This document shows positions 22,511-32,724 of a stretch of 64,000 nt of DNA, piece after piece. The translations under genes and the position numbers were made by a program. The notes under the pieces were generated by a model. The model was not told the DNA's origin. It did no database searches and was given only the letters and a program-made list of their open reading frames with translations. The DNA is from Notamacropus eugenii (Eukaryota > Chordata > Mammalia > Diprotodontia > Macropodidae). Location: assembly GCF_028372415.1 (NCBI RefSeq), contig NC_092875.1, positions 341,784,623 to 341,848,622 of the forward strand. Direction: 5' to 3'. Within the stretch, counting starts at the first letter, position 1. The number at the start of each line of letters is the position of its first letter.

Positions 22511-22528
22511 CATCTCCTCTATTTTCTT
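22511..22528 (+). repeat. 18-bp target-site duplication, right copy
   Basis: Identical to 21273-21290 and abutting the first base of the U6 sequence. The pair therefore brackets U6 and tubulin together, not each alone. Confidence 0.95.
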
Positions 22529-23149
22529 GTAGGGCAAGATAGATTTCTATACCCCATTACCTGTATTTATTATTTCCCAGTTGCATGTAAAAACAATTTT
22601 TAACATTCATTTTTAAAACTTTGAGTTCCAACTTCTTTCCCTCCCTCCCCACCCATCCCCATTGAGAAGGCAAGCAATTCAATATAGGCTATACATGTGT
22701 AGTTATGCAAAAAACTTCCATAAAAGTCATGTAGTAAAAGACTAACTATATTTCCCTCCATTTTATCCTACCCCCATTTATTCTATTCTCTCTTTTGACC
22801 TTGTCCCTCCCCCAAAGTGTTTACTTCTAATTACCCCCTCTTCCCATTTGCCATCCCTTCTATCATCACCGCCAGCTCACTTATCCCCTTCTCCCCTACT
22901 TTCCTGTAGTGTAAGGTAGATTTTCATACCAAATTGAGTATGCATGTTATTCCCTGCTTAAGCCAAATGTGATGAGAATAAGCTTCATGTTTTTTCCCTC
23001 TCACCTCCTCCCTTTTCCCCTCTATTGAAAAAGCTTTTTCTTGCCCCTTTTATGAGAGATAATTTGCCCCATTCCATTTTTCCCTTTCTCCTCCCAATAT
23101 ATTCCTCTCTCCCTTTCTCCCCTACCTTTTCCTGGGTAGGTGATTCTTG

Positions 23150-24090
23150 GTTTTAATCATAGCTTCTTTGACTTCTGGAATATCATATTCCTAGTTCTTA
23201 GATCCCTTAATGTAGAAGCTGCTAGATCTTGTGTTATCCTCACTGTAGTTCCACAACACCTCGTACTGTTTCTTTCTGACTGCTTGCAATATTTTCTCCT
23301 TGACCTGGGAACTCTGCAATTCGGCTGCAACATTCCTAGGAATTTTTCTTTTCAGATCTCTTTCAGGAGGTGATTGGGGGATTCTTTCAATATTTATTTT
23401 ACTCTCTGGTTCTAGAATATCAGGGCAGTTTTCCTTGCTAATTTCATGAAAGATGATGTCTAGATACTTCTTTTGATCATGGCTTTTAAGTAGTCCCATA
23501 GTTTTTAAATTGTTTCTCCTGGATTTATTTTCCAGGTCAGTTGTTTTTCCAGTGAGATATTTCACATTATCTACTATTTTTTCATTCCTTTGGTTTTGTT
23601 TTGTAATTTCTTGATTTTTCATAAAGTCATTAGCTTTCATCTGCTCCATTCTAATCTTTAAGGAATTATTTTCTTCAGTGAGCATTTGGATCTTTTTTAT
23701 ATGGCCAATTTTGCTTTTTAGGGCATTTTTATTCTCACTGGCTTTTTGGATCTCTTTTGCCATTTGGGTTAGTTTATTTTTTAAAATGGCATTTTCTTCA
23801 GCATTTTTTTGGTGTCTCCTTTAGCAAGCAGTTGACTTGTTTTTCATGATTTTCTTGCATCACTCTCATTTCCCTTCCCAATTTTTGCTCTACTTCTCTT
23901 ACTTGATTTTCAAAATCCTTTTGGAGCTCTTCCATGGCCTGAGATCAATTCATATTTTTCTTGGAGGCTTTGGACGGAGGAGTTTTGACTTTGTTTTCTT
24001 CTGTTTGCATGCTTTGGTCTTCCTTGTCACCAAAGTAAGATTCCGTAGTCTGATTCTTTTTCTGGTTTTTGCTCTTTTCCCTTGCCATTT
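23150..24090 (-). pseudogene. ORF1p-like relic of HAL1 element 3
   Basis: The longest open piece (23763-23191, 190 codons) holds a coiled-coil-like segment (LTEENNSLKIRMEQMKANDF), the RRM entry GKTTDLENKSRRNNLKTMGL and the C-terminal start (SSQVKEKILQAVRKKQ). The N-terminal basic part lies upstream in another frame (about 24090-23950). It resembles L1 ORF1p, an RNA chaperone. It is broken at both ends. Confidence 0.75.
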
Positions 24091-24693
24091 ATTTACTTGA
24101 CTTTTGAGCTCTTTGTCAAAGTAGTTCTCTGCTTCCGGTGGAGTTGAGGGGTGTACTGTGAGCTGCTCGATTCCCCCTCTCCCCCCACAATCTGTGGGCC
24201 TAGAGCTCCAGAAACAGTGGCTGCAACTGCTCCTGATGCTGCTGTGGCTGCTGTAGATTCCTCTACCCCCTCCCTCCTCTGCCATCCTGGGACTGGGGCC
24301 TGACCATTCTCCTGCACTGGTCCCACAGGCTTTTCCCATTGACCTTCCAATTTATCTTCAGTGTTTTGGGGTCATGAAGTCTGGAAACCACCACAGATGC
24401 AAGGGATTTAGTCTCCCCAAGTCCTGCTCAGGTCCTGTCTATGCTGTGCTCTGTTCCCAGTGTGGCAGACACTTCCTGGTGAGCATCTAGGTTCTCTTGG
24501 GCTGGAGATTTTCTTCACTCCATCATTCTGTGGGTTCTTCAACTCCAGAATTTGTTTAGAGACATTTTTTTACAGGTATTTGGCTGGTCTTGGTGGGAGC
24601 ACTCTAGAAAGGCCATGCTGTTACTCTACCATCTTGTTTCCACCTCTTCTATGATGTACCAGTAATTTTCAAACTAAAGTTTGCATTTAAGGC

Positions 24694-24932
24694 ATGTCTG
24701 ACCCTTCTTGACTCCATTCAGGGTTTTCTTGCCAAAGATAACTGGAGCAGCTTGACATTTCCTTCTGTAGCTCATTTTTACAGATTAGGAAATTGAGACA
24801 AAAAGAGCTGAGTGACTTGTCCAAGGCCACACAGCTAGTAAGTGTCGGAGACCAGTTTTGAACCCAGGAGGATGAGTCTTCCTGACTCCTGACCCAGTGT
24901 TTCATGTACTGTGTCACCACCTAGCTGCCCTA
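24694..24932 (-). mobile_element. SINE1-type SINE
   Basis: Reverse orientation: tcagggttttcttgccaaag, aagtgtcggagaccagtttt, ending at cacctagctgccc (complement of the head). tRNA-like promoter region near the right end. Confidence 0.8.
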
Positions 24933-25007
24933 ATTTCAGTGCCTTCCTTCTGTTAATTACTTCCTATTTATCCTGTATATACCTTGTTTTATATATATTT
25001 GTCTGTA
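24933..25007 (+). mobile_element. L2 3' fragment
   Basis: ttcagtgccttccttctgtt followed by tcctatttatcctgtatata matches the L2 3' region, cut off by the LTR that follows. Confidence 0.6.
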
Positions 25008-25628
25008 TGTTGTCTCTTGCCAAGCCTAGAGGCCTGTATTGGGCTACCCGAGTCTTTCCTACCTCACCTCCGAGGTCTTCGGCTGGCCACGCCGGATGCA
25101 CGTATGAGAGAAAGGACGTTCCAGAGTCGAACAGGGGTTGAGCTTTATTACAGGGGTCTAGTTACAAATGCAGGGAGGTCTTCCTTAGGAGGAAGAGGGG
25201 GAGATTTCCTAAGGAGGCTAAGCTTAAGGGATTGGAAGTAGAAGTACAAGCGGGGAGAGAGGGGGAGGGGAGAGAGGAAAGAAAAGAAGCGGAGCCCTAC
25301 TTTTCTCTTTGGCTCCACACGTGCTAAGAGAGAGCTTTCTGGCTTCCTTAATCCTACTTAATCTTCAGCCACACAGTTTGCATCTCAGTACCATGCTGTT
25401 AGGTAACTAGGTGTGCTCCAATCCGGGACGACCTTGAGGGCAGGGAGACTCCACCCATCAGGTATCTCCGGGGGAGAGGCGGAAATACCTGAGCTAGCAG
25501 AGCTAGCTCAGTCTGACCTTCTCGAAACCCCGCTGTTCATGGAGGGCCTCGTAAGACTCTAAGATTTAGGAGTCCCACTTTTACCTGCCCGAGACTGTCC
25601 ACACGGAATTGAGCTTCCAGTCCCAACA
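25008..25628 (-). mobile_element. Endogenous retrovirus LTR, minus strand (gamma/ERV1-like)
   Basis: On the minus strand it begins tgttgggactggaagctcaa (25628) and ends ...cttggcaagagacaaca. A poly-A signal (aataaagctcaac, about 25145) precedes a U5-like end. It is far richer in GC and CpG than its surroundings, as expected of a younger LTR. The flanks share gtctctt(g/c)cc next to both ends, so the exact left edge (25008 or 25011) is unsure. Solo LTR: no internal region adjoins. Confidence 0.65.
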
Positions 25629-25639
25629 GTCTCTTCCCA

Positions 25640-25825
25640 TCACTAACAGTAATCTTCACATGAGATGATGAGGGCCTGCACAAGGGTGGTGTCAGTCAGG
25701 GAAGAGATGCTTAGTCAAGAGATGTGAAGGTGAAATCCACAGGCCTTTGGAAATTGGGGGGATGTGAGAGATAGAGAGGAATCCAGGCTGACTCCTAGGT
25801 TGTGAGACTGAGGGCTAGGAGGATG
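25640..25825 (-). mobile_element. L2 fragment
   Basis: gatgatgagggcctgcacaa, then gatgtgaaggtgaaatccac and gaatccaggctgactcctag match the reverse of the middle of L2 as seen at 59000-59250. Confidence 0.5.
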
Positions 25826-25960
25826 ATTAAAATGTCATTGGGAGATGTTTAACAAAATAAATAAAAGTACCATACAACACAGATCATGTTAATATGTGGT
25901 TTTCTAAGTCAATATGAGCTCCCCAGGATCCTATTTTTGTTTGAGTTTAATACTTCTGGT
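25826..25960 (-). mobile_element. hAT-like miniature element, fragment (copy 1)
   Basis: aaaatgtcattgggagatgt, then gttttctaagtcaatatgag and tttgagtttaatact are shared with 53585-53801 and, reversed, with 62273-62464. Confidence 0.5.
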
Positions 25961-26059
25961 TAGACTTAAGTGATAGAGAAAACTTCAGTTTTAAAGATTA
26001 AATTAAAAAGTGTGTCTTGCCTTTGAGGAGGTCCATTGTTAAACATTTATCATCACAGC

Positions 26060-26335
26060 TCTGCCTGGGAGACAAGTTTTATAGACCAGACTTGGGATAT
26101 CATTGTTGTAGGCTAGAGCTCCAGGTAAGAGCACTCCTTCTATCAATGCAGACCAGCAATAATTCTCTAACTTATAATCTTGAAGGATTCCCTGGGGTAC
26201 TGAGAGGCCAAGTGACTTGTCTAGGATCAATAGGTCAGTATGTTTCAGGGGTGGGATTTTTGGCCCAAGTTTTTCTGGTTCTGAGCTTAGTTCACCGACC
26301 CCTGTGTCACTGCCTCCCCAACAGTGAATCATAAT
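26060..26335 (-). mobile_element. Mon-type CORE-SINE
   Basis: Reverse orientation: tatcaatgcagaccagcaat, cttataatcttgaaggattc, actgagaggccaagtgactt, then the tRNA-like head complement ending at tgtcactgcctcccc. Its minus strand makes up part of the 145-codon ORF 26476-26039, which is not a gene. Confidence 0.65.
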
Positions 26336-26375
26336 AATTCTTGATATTGATATGGTGTAATGTAAACAACCACAG

Positions 26376-26915
26376 GTACTGAGGGTTAAAGAATTTCCCC
26401 AACCATTAATAGGCCTCATTTGGAGCCCTTTAAGGGAAGCTTGATTAGGGGAGGCTTTTTTTGTAGGAAGGCCCATACCTTTTGTTAACTGCTAATAAAG
26501 CACTGGATCATAAGGGTGATGCCCTCCAGCTCTGAAAAGTGGATGTATACTGTGAGGTAAGGTTTTGCTTTGGGGGCTTGGAAGAAGGTTTGTGTGTCAT
26601 ATGAGACTCTGGGTTGCTGTCAATTCCCGACTTTGAAAACCCAGATGTTGGTGCTTCTTTCTCTGGTCATATGCATGTATGTAAGGGTCAGACAGTTGGA
26701 TCTGTCTGTTGATCTGTGATGTATGTATTGCTTATGATCAGATAGTTGGAATCCCTGTCTGTTGGTCTTTATTTCTCAGCTTATGTTTTCTTTGTTGGTG
26801 AATATAATTAAAGAAGATTGTTGATCCCTCAAAAGTTGCTTTCCTTTTGGAAAAGTGGATCTAAGAACCTGTATTAGCCGATCATCCTGGATGTGTCAGT
26901 GTGCTGGCTGCTACA
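26376..26915 (+). repeat. LTR-like repeat, copy 3
   Basis: Parallels copy 2 (11810-12445): gtaggaaggcccatacctttt-like start, cccagatgttggtgcttctt, cctgtctgttggtctttatt (with a local duplication of the gatctgt... block at 26700-26760), attaaagaagattgttgatc and an end near ctgctaca. Not named. Confidence 0.5.
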
Positions 26916-27044
26916 TATGGCCCTTTAAAATGGCAAAGTACTTTAATTTTATGATTTCATTTCAAAGTCCCAGAAATTCTGTTGAGTTCACTTGCTACTG
27001 TTACCTACAGAGACTAAAACTCTTTATCCTAGTATAAGATTATT

Positions 27045-27260
27045 GGTACTTAGTGTAAGGCAAAGAGTGGTGGACCAGAAGTCAAGAAAGCTGGGTTCTA
27101 GTCTTGGCTGTGTCAGTTCCATAATCATTGTGAACTTGGCTAAGTCCCTCTGGGCCTCGACTTCACAAAATATAAAATCATTTTTCAAAGTACTTAAAAG
27201 TGGAAAGTGACCTTCCCCAAGAAAACTGAGTTAGGGAGCAGTGACATGAATTATCAAACA
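27045..27260 (+). mobile_element. MIR-like SINE
   Basis: gaagtcaagaaagctgggtt, ttgtgaacttggctaagtcc and ctctgggcctcgacttcac, a decayed MIR. Confidence 0.55.
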
Positions 27261-27394
27261 TTACCCGGATGATATGTAGCACAAACAAGTTTGACTCCAG
27301 GCACTTTGACTCCAAATCCAGAGCTCTTTCCAATCTAGCTTTCCTCTAGCTCTGAGTATGTGCGTGTGTGAAAACAAATGGGTTGTGTATTTAA

Positions 27395-27505
27395 AATAAC
27401 TCCTATTTCTATAGACTTTAAGGTTTATAGAGCATTTTGCTGAAAACCATTCTACAAAACATAGTACAAGTATTTTGTAAATAAAGAAACTCAAGCAGAG
27501 AGTTA
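27395..27505 (-). mobile_element. MIR3-like fragment
   Basis: cctatttctatagactttaa followed by ggtttatagagcattttgct is the 3' end pattern of the CORE-SINEs at 47680 and 61920. Confidence 0.4.
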
Positions 27506-27508
27506 TGT

Positions 27509-27550
27509 AGTAGTAGTAGTGGTAGTAGTAGTAGTAGTAGCAGTAGTTGT
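27509..27550 (+). repeat. (TAG)n trinucleotide repeat
   Basis: About 14 tag units with a few substitutions. On the other strand it gives the poly-Tyr run of a spurious 103-codon ORF. Confidence 0.9.
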
Positions 27551-27699
27551 TGTGTATGTGTATTTTCCCCATAGACTGAATTGGTATTTCATTTGGTTGG
27601 CATTCCTTATCAGAAGCTTAGAAGACTAAAACTGACATGGAAACAACCTAGAATCAAACTTCAAACTCCAAAATATAATCTGACCTGGGTCCTTGAAAG

Positions 27700-27890
27700 G
27701 CAGATCTGTAGCTGGAAGGTACCTCTCTGCTCATCTAGTCCAGTTTGCAGATAAGGAAACAAACCTAGGGAGGTTAGATGATTTACCCAAGGTCGTATAA
27801 GTAGGAAATTGTGCAAGCAGGATTAGATCTGGGATCGCTCAGACTCCCCAGATCCAGCATTCTTTGCATTGCTCCATGCTACTCTTCCAG
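27700..27890 (-). mobile_element. MIR3/Ther-like CORE-SINE
   Basis: tcatctagtccagtttgcag, ataaggaaacaaacctaggg, ggtcgtataagtaggaaatt; reverse orientation, ends in the head complement attctttgcattgctcc. Confidence 0.6.
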
Positions 27891-28191
27891 TAAAACAACC
27901 TGCCCAGAGATATGAAAAGAGACCCTCCTCACCCCACTTCTTTGCAGGTGTGGGGGGGTCCACAAAGGTATATACTACATAATATTTAGACTCTTTCAAT
28001 GTATCCATCAGTTATGATGGTTTTCCTTCTTTTTTGTCTTTAAAATATATCATTTTTTATATCAAATGACTACCTGAGAGGTTGAGGGGGAAGGATACTG
28101 GGTAAAATTATGATAATATGGAATAAAAACTTACTCTCCCCATTTTCCTCTTAGTGTCTCAATCCTTTTTCTTCTACTAAGGATTCTTAGG

Positions 28192-28455
28192 GCAGCTAGA
28201 TGGCACAGTGAATAGAGTGCTGGGCCTTGAATCAGGAAGACTCAGCTTTCTGAGTTCAAATCTGGCCTAAGACATTTACTAGCTGTGTGACCCTGGGCAA
28301 GACACTTAACTCTCTTTGCCTCAGTTTCTTCATCTGTAAAATGAGCTGGAGAAGGAAATGGCAAACCACTTCTGTATCTCTGCCAAGAAAACCCCAAATA
28401 GGGTCACAAAGAGTCAGACAGGACTGAAAAATAACTGAATAACAATAAAAAAGGA
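28192..28455 (+). mobile_element. SINE1-type SINE, full length (best copy)
   Basis: About 260 bp, complete. Head gggcagctagatggcacagt serves as a tRNA-type A box and gagttcaaatctggcc as a B box. Then agctgtgtgaccctgggcaa, tcagtttcttcatctgtaaa, ccaagaaaaccccaaatagg and an A-rich aataacaataaaaaa tail. It is moved in trans by L1-type enzymes. Confidence 0.9.
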
Positions 28456-28493
28456 TTCTTAAATGTCTTCATATAATTAGTTTGTCTGGAAGG

Positions 28494-28690
28494 AGGGAGC
28501 TAGCTTGGTACAGCGGAAAGGCTCTGGAGTCAGAGGATCTGGGTTCAAATCCAGCCTCTGCTGCTTACTATGTATGTGACCATGGACAAATCACTTACTT
28601 GTTAGACCTCTGTTTCTTAATCTGAAAAATAGGGGTTGAACGGAGTGTTTCCAAGTCTCTTCTAGCTCTAAGATCTATGAAGCTATGAAA
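28494..28690 (+). mobile_element. MIR/Mon-like CORE-SINE
   Basis: tggtacagcggaaaggctct, gttcaaatccagcctctgct and tctagctctaagatctatga at the 3' end. Confidence 0.75.
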
Positions 28691-28894
28691 AAGTCTAAAG
28701 GAGATGGCAGACAGGAGAAAGCCCAAGAACACTGGACCAATCAGATTTCAACCAGGGGGAGACCTGGATGCACAAAGCAATCTTGGTGTTCCAAGGAGAA
28801 GGAGGACCACCAAATTACAGTTTAGGGCAAAAAGCAATGAAATCATTTAAATGATTCACATACCCCACTATTCTGGGTGGATGGAACTAGGTTG

Positions 28895-29095
28895 TAGTTG
28901 TGGTATGGTTTGTCCTTCATTCTAGAAGAGGACCATGACACCAGGAAGATGATGCCATGACTTGCAGTTGACTTGGATTTGAGTGAGGCAGGGCTGTGCA
29001 AAATCACCAGCCTCACTTTCTCCTCCAGAACCATCTGGGTCCAGTAGCCAGATATAGATCAGGACAACTGGAAATGACCCAGGACTGGGAGAGGC
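28895..29095 (+). mobile_element. Dispersed repeat B copy
   Basis: ttgtccttcattctagaaga, gaagatgatgccatgacttg, gaaccatctgggtccagtag. Same family as 13662 and 52920. Confidence 0.7.
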
Positions 29096-29109
29096 ATGCT
29101 GAGAAGAGC

Positions 29110-29430
29110 TATGGTGAATAGGAATATTTCCTCTTTCCCATTAGCATTTGAGAAAAGCACCTGTTTAGAAGAAAGTTTTTCTGTAAGTAAGTGCTTGTTT
29201 GGAGTTTGATGAATTGGTTGGTTGATTGAAAATGAAACTGGCCATGGAAATTTTACTGTCTCTAGACAGGAATCCTAAGGTCTCTATATCCTGAGCAGTA
29301 AGACACAGGGCAAAGCAGAGAGTGATGGCCCCAGGTATTACCTCCCAGTCCTAGACAACATCCTGCTTTGCTGCTTTGGGGAAGGACAAGTATAGTTATG
29401 GGAGCAACAGAACCTGGAGATGCTTGAGTG
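29110..29430. other. Unassigned DNA
   Basis: No gene or repeat recognised. Confidence 0.3.
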
Positions 29431-29434
29431 GTTT

Positions 29435-29660
29435 GGAGAACAGTGGCTCTGAATTATACTCCAGTTAATAACATATAAATCAGCTTGCAGAAAATGAGTT
29501 TCTGAAACTGATTATGGATTTGTGCTTTTTGAATGGTATAAAATATTATATTAATTTCCTTTTATGTGAAATTAAACTGCCAAAACAATGTATCCTAGCA
29601 GCAGAGAAAAAGAGAGATAGAGTAACAGACTAAGAGGTGAGATTATTTTCAGGTTTGTTT
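29435..29660. other. AT-rich repeat-free block, candidate conserved element
   Basis: gttaataacatataaatcag, then ctgattatggatttgtgctt and attatattaatttcctttta form a dense set of homeodomain-like AT sites without any transposon signature. Only comparison with other mammals could show conservation. Confidence 0.35.
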
Positions 29661-29924
29661 TGACATCCTAGATCACTCTAGGTATTATTTCTCTGGGTTT
29701 TCCAGTGCCCTGAGTCTCATAGTGCTGCATATAACTTTTTGCTTTTGAATCTGGATAGACACTGCTGCACATACAGAACAAAGAAGGGGGCGGTTACCAG
29801 CTGGCCCCAGAAGGTCAGATGCAGATTCGACTCCTTCTGTAGGATATTTTGATCTTCCTTTGTCCTTGGAAGCCCAAGGGCAGGGCTCTTACTTCCCCAA
29901 TTCCATTCAAAGCATTATGGGATC

Positions 29925-30062
29925 ATAAGAACCAGAACTGTAAGCGATCTCAGAGGTCACCTGGTCTAACCCTCTCCTTTATATCTCCTTTTTCAGATGC
30001 AGACACTGAAGCTCAGGGAGGTCAAGTGACTTGCCCAAAGTCACATGTGTATTAAGTGGCAA
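29925..30062 (-). mobile_element. MIR3-like CORE-SINE
   Basis: ttatgggatcataagaacca, gtcacctggtctaaccctct, gcagacactgaagctcaggg, gacttgcccaaagtcacatg; same family as 42255. Confidence 0.6.
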
Positions 30063-30069
30063 CTTGATC

Positions 30070-30295
30070 CGTTTTCATGTGGTGGAAAGAGTGTTTGACT
30101 TGCAATGAGTAAACTTTTCTCTAGCCCAACACTAACACTCAACTAAGTTTCATCACCTTAGTTAAAAACACTTAATCTAAACTTCAGTTTTCTCATCTGT
30201 AAAATGAGTTTTATGATGCTTGTAGTATCTACCTTGCAGTGTTTCCTTGAGTAAAAGCACTTTGTATATCTTAATGCATGATATTAATGAGGGAT
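30070..30295 (+). mobile_element. MIR-like SINE
   Basis: cagttttctcatctgtaaaa with a tgatgcttgtagtatctacc 3' half and a decayed head (gtggaaagagtgtttgactt). Confidence 0.55.
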
Positions 30296-30504
30296 TTTAT
30301 TAGGGCATTGGATGGAGGTGGTGGGGAAATGAGTTGATCAGTCCATGTTTATAGGATGCCTAGGTAGTTGGCATTGAAGTACTGTACTTTGATGCTCATC
30401 TATGTGCCACTTGGCAGTAACTATGCCAGGCTCTATGGACAGTTTTTCTAACATTTATTTTTATTTGTATTTCCTATTGACAGTTTTGATTCTTATGGGT
30501 ACTC

Positions 30505-30715
30505 TAGTAGGAAGTCAGAAGTGATGGGTTCTAGTTTCACTTCAACCACTTACTGCATGACCTAGGTCATTTCACTTCAACACTCTAATCCTCAGTTTTC
30601 TTATTTGTAAAATGGGGACAATAAGAACCTCACTATCTCCTTCTCAGAGTTGCTGGGAAGAAAAGAGCTTTTCAAACTGGGAATTGCTATAGAAATGTGA
30701 ACTGTTGCCAGGAGG
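30505..30715 (+). mobile_element. MIR SINE
   Basis: agtgatgggttctagtttca, actgcatgacctaggtcatt, tcagttttcttatttgtaaa, tcagagttgctgggaagaaa; near-complete MIR core and tail. Confidence 0.7.
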
Positions 30716-30864
30716 ACCACTGCTCTTCCTCAGGATCTTCATTACAGGTTGGAGAGAACATGAGTGAACAAGGATGAAATGATTTAGACAACTCTTTGAA
30801 AAGCAAGATATTATTATGTATAGATTGTTAAGTTATTATGGTATAGAGTTTGCATTTAAAATTG

Positions 30865-31050
30865 TAGAGAGTGAGGCTTGATGTAAGAAAACATCAGAAG
30901 GATGAGACTTGCCCCCAGGTGGAATGGGGTCTCTGGGAGCAGTGGATTCTTCATCTTGGAAGGGCTTCCCTTGATGGAAGACTGGGTAAGCACTTGAAGG
31001 AGATGCTCCAGAGAGAAGTCATGCTCAGGGAGTTGCTTCAGGGGTGTGCT
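30865..31050 (+). mobile_element. CR1/L3-like LINE 3' fragment
   Basis: gaggcttgatgtaagaaaac, caggtggaatggggtctctg and cacttgaaggagatgctcca follow the amniote CR1/L3 3' region (gcttgatgt.aggaaaaacttcc ... gtggaatggg.tgcct). Non-coding, old. Confidence 0.55.
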
Positions 31051-31157
31051 AGAGCCAGCTAATACAGAACTCATTGCTACTGAAAACAGTGTGAGCATTT
31101 ACACTTCAGATGTTGCCAAAGGCTACAAGTCATGTTTGATTTATTGTTTTGTAGATT
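31045..31157 (+). repeat. Unnamed dispersed repeat C, copy 1
   Basis: gtgctagagccagctaatac, then gttgccaaaggctacaagtc and tttgtagattgtc. A similar segment is at 46762-46915, also just after CR1-like or unassigned sequence. It may be an extension of the CR1/L3 end. Confidence 0.4.
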
Positions 31158-31385
31158 GTCAAGCATGCTGGACCCGGAGTCAGGAAGACCTGAGTTCAAA
31201 TATGACCTCAGACACTTACTAGCTGGGTGACCCTGTTAAGTGACAAGTCACTTAACCCTGTTTACCTCAGTTTCCTCATCTGTAAAATGAGCTGAAGAAG
31301 GAAATGACAAACCACTCCAGTCTCTCCACTAAGAAAATCCCAAATGGGGTCATGGAGAGTTGAATTGGATAGTGACATTTATATT
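31158..31385 (+). mobile_element. SINE1-type SINE, head truncated
   Basis: Starts within the head (gctggacccggagtcaggaa) and runs through tcagtttcctcatctgtaaa to ccaaatggggtcatggagag. A short duplication (aagtgacaagtcacttaacc) interrupts the core. Confidence 0.75.
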
Positions 31386-32155
31386 AAAGGGAGAATGTGA
31401 CATATCAGAATAACTGGTGGGTATAGGGGGTACCACTCTCCCCAGAAGAATCAGGTGAGATCTTGGAACCAAAGTGTGGTTTTCGCTCTGCCTAGGAAAC
31501 TTCTTCCATAAACAAAGGACCTCATCAGGCTGTGGGACTCTGCCTGACATTTCCTCTTCTCAGTACCTTGAAACATTTCCTCTCATTGGGTGAACTCACT
31601 TCTGACTGGCTCAGCTTTCCCTGCTGGGACTGTAGGTGTGGCCTGGACAGGACCTGCCAAAGTACAGTTCTGTAGTTCTCACCTTGGGATGGCCTCTAAA
31701 GTGAGCAAACCTTGCATAGATACCAGACCAAGAAGCTTAGAACTGTCACCCTTTCTCCCCTCTCCCCCCTAACTTTATTACCCTATCAAGTATGACAGAT
31801 CTCTCTCCTCTGACATTACCTTGTTCTTTTTCCCGGGCACAGTCATTAAAAAGGAAAGGCTAAGAAACTCTCTTCTCCCTAGAGCTGGAAAAAAGAATTC
31901 AACAGAACCCATTGTCCTGGACTGATTGAATCCCCAGGGAAAGACTTTATAGTACTTCACCTCTCTCTCCTCTCATATATTTCTCTTTGTGTGCCTCTCA
32001 TCTGCCTCTCTACCCCCATCAGGTGAGAGAGAAACGGAAGAGTTCACAGAGAGAGAGAAAGGGGAAGATTAAGGAAGAAAGAGAATAAGGGGGATAGAGA
32101 AGGATCCAAGGGAAGGGAATGGGATGGGGAAAGCAAAGCAATATAGAAGAGGAGA
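31386..32155. other. Unassigned DNA ending in a purine tract
   Basis: No gene recognised. From about 32025 to 32155 the strand is purine-rich (gagagagaaaggggaagatt). Confidence 0.3.
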
Positions 32156-32156
32156 G

Positions 32157-32157
<1 letters not shown>

Positions 32158-32226
<69 letters not shown>
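32158..32226 (+). repeat. (GT)n microsatellite, about 34 units
   Basis: Longest pure TG array in the window. Confidence 0.95.
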
Positions 32227-32229
<3 letters not shown>

Positions 32230-32233
<4 letters not shown>

Positions 32234-32720
32234 GTAGGTCAACAGTGATGTATGGAACCCTCTAGCAGAAATTTTTCCCTTTAAAAATAGGAGTGAGGAG
32301 GAAGAATGGAAGGAAAAGGGTTGCTGAAGATGAAGTCTTCACAATTTTGCTTAAATCTGGTGCTGACTAAAGGGCTTATTATTGGAAGAAAGGCTGAGGC
32401 TTGGGCTGGGTGAGGAGGGCAGAGTGGACAACATAGTATATAGTAAAGAAGGGGGCATAGAATTTTAATGTATTTTTAAGGTGAACAATATCTACAAAAT
32501 GGTAGACTGGGAACTATCATGACTCAGCTAAGATGGTATTTATTATTGTAGGAAATAATGTAGGTTTCCAAAGTATACTCTTATTTATTGCTGCCACCCC
32601 TACAATTTGGGAGGGAGGGAGAACGACCCTGGGGAGTAAAACCTTTCATGAACAAATGCCTTTTCAAAACATATACGCATCTAAAAATATACATATACAT
32701 ATTTATTTATTGGTGATATT
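32230..32720. other. Unassigned DNA
   Basis: No repeat or gene recognised. The 143-codon ORF from 32533 runs through a MIR and a hAT-like element and shows no domain. Confidence 0.3.
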
Positions 32721-32724
32721 TGCT

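Larger units (their letters stand above)
21108..24648 (-). mobile_element. HAL1-like LINE, element 3, host of the U6-tubulin insertion
   Basis: Minus-strand order: 5' leader from about 24648 (agaggtggaaacaagatggt), decayed ORF1 (about 24090-23150), then 3' UTR to about 21108. The 3' UTR is interrupted at 21291-22510 by the chimeric retropseudogene. It also lacks the 3'-UTR part near 23118 where elements 1 and 5 carry a TG array. No ORF2. Confidence 0.75.

Noticed and set aside
23191..23763. 190-codon reverse ORF as a possible host gene
   Set aside because: Clear L1 ORF1p features and location in a HAL1-like element; recorded as a transposon relic instead.
26039..26476. 145-codon reverse ORF
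   Set aside because: Consists of a Mon-type SINE and part of an LTR-like repeat.
28192..28300. tRNA gene
   Set aside because: A- and B-box-like sequences belong to the tRNA-derived head of a SINE; no cloverleaf acceptor closes.
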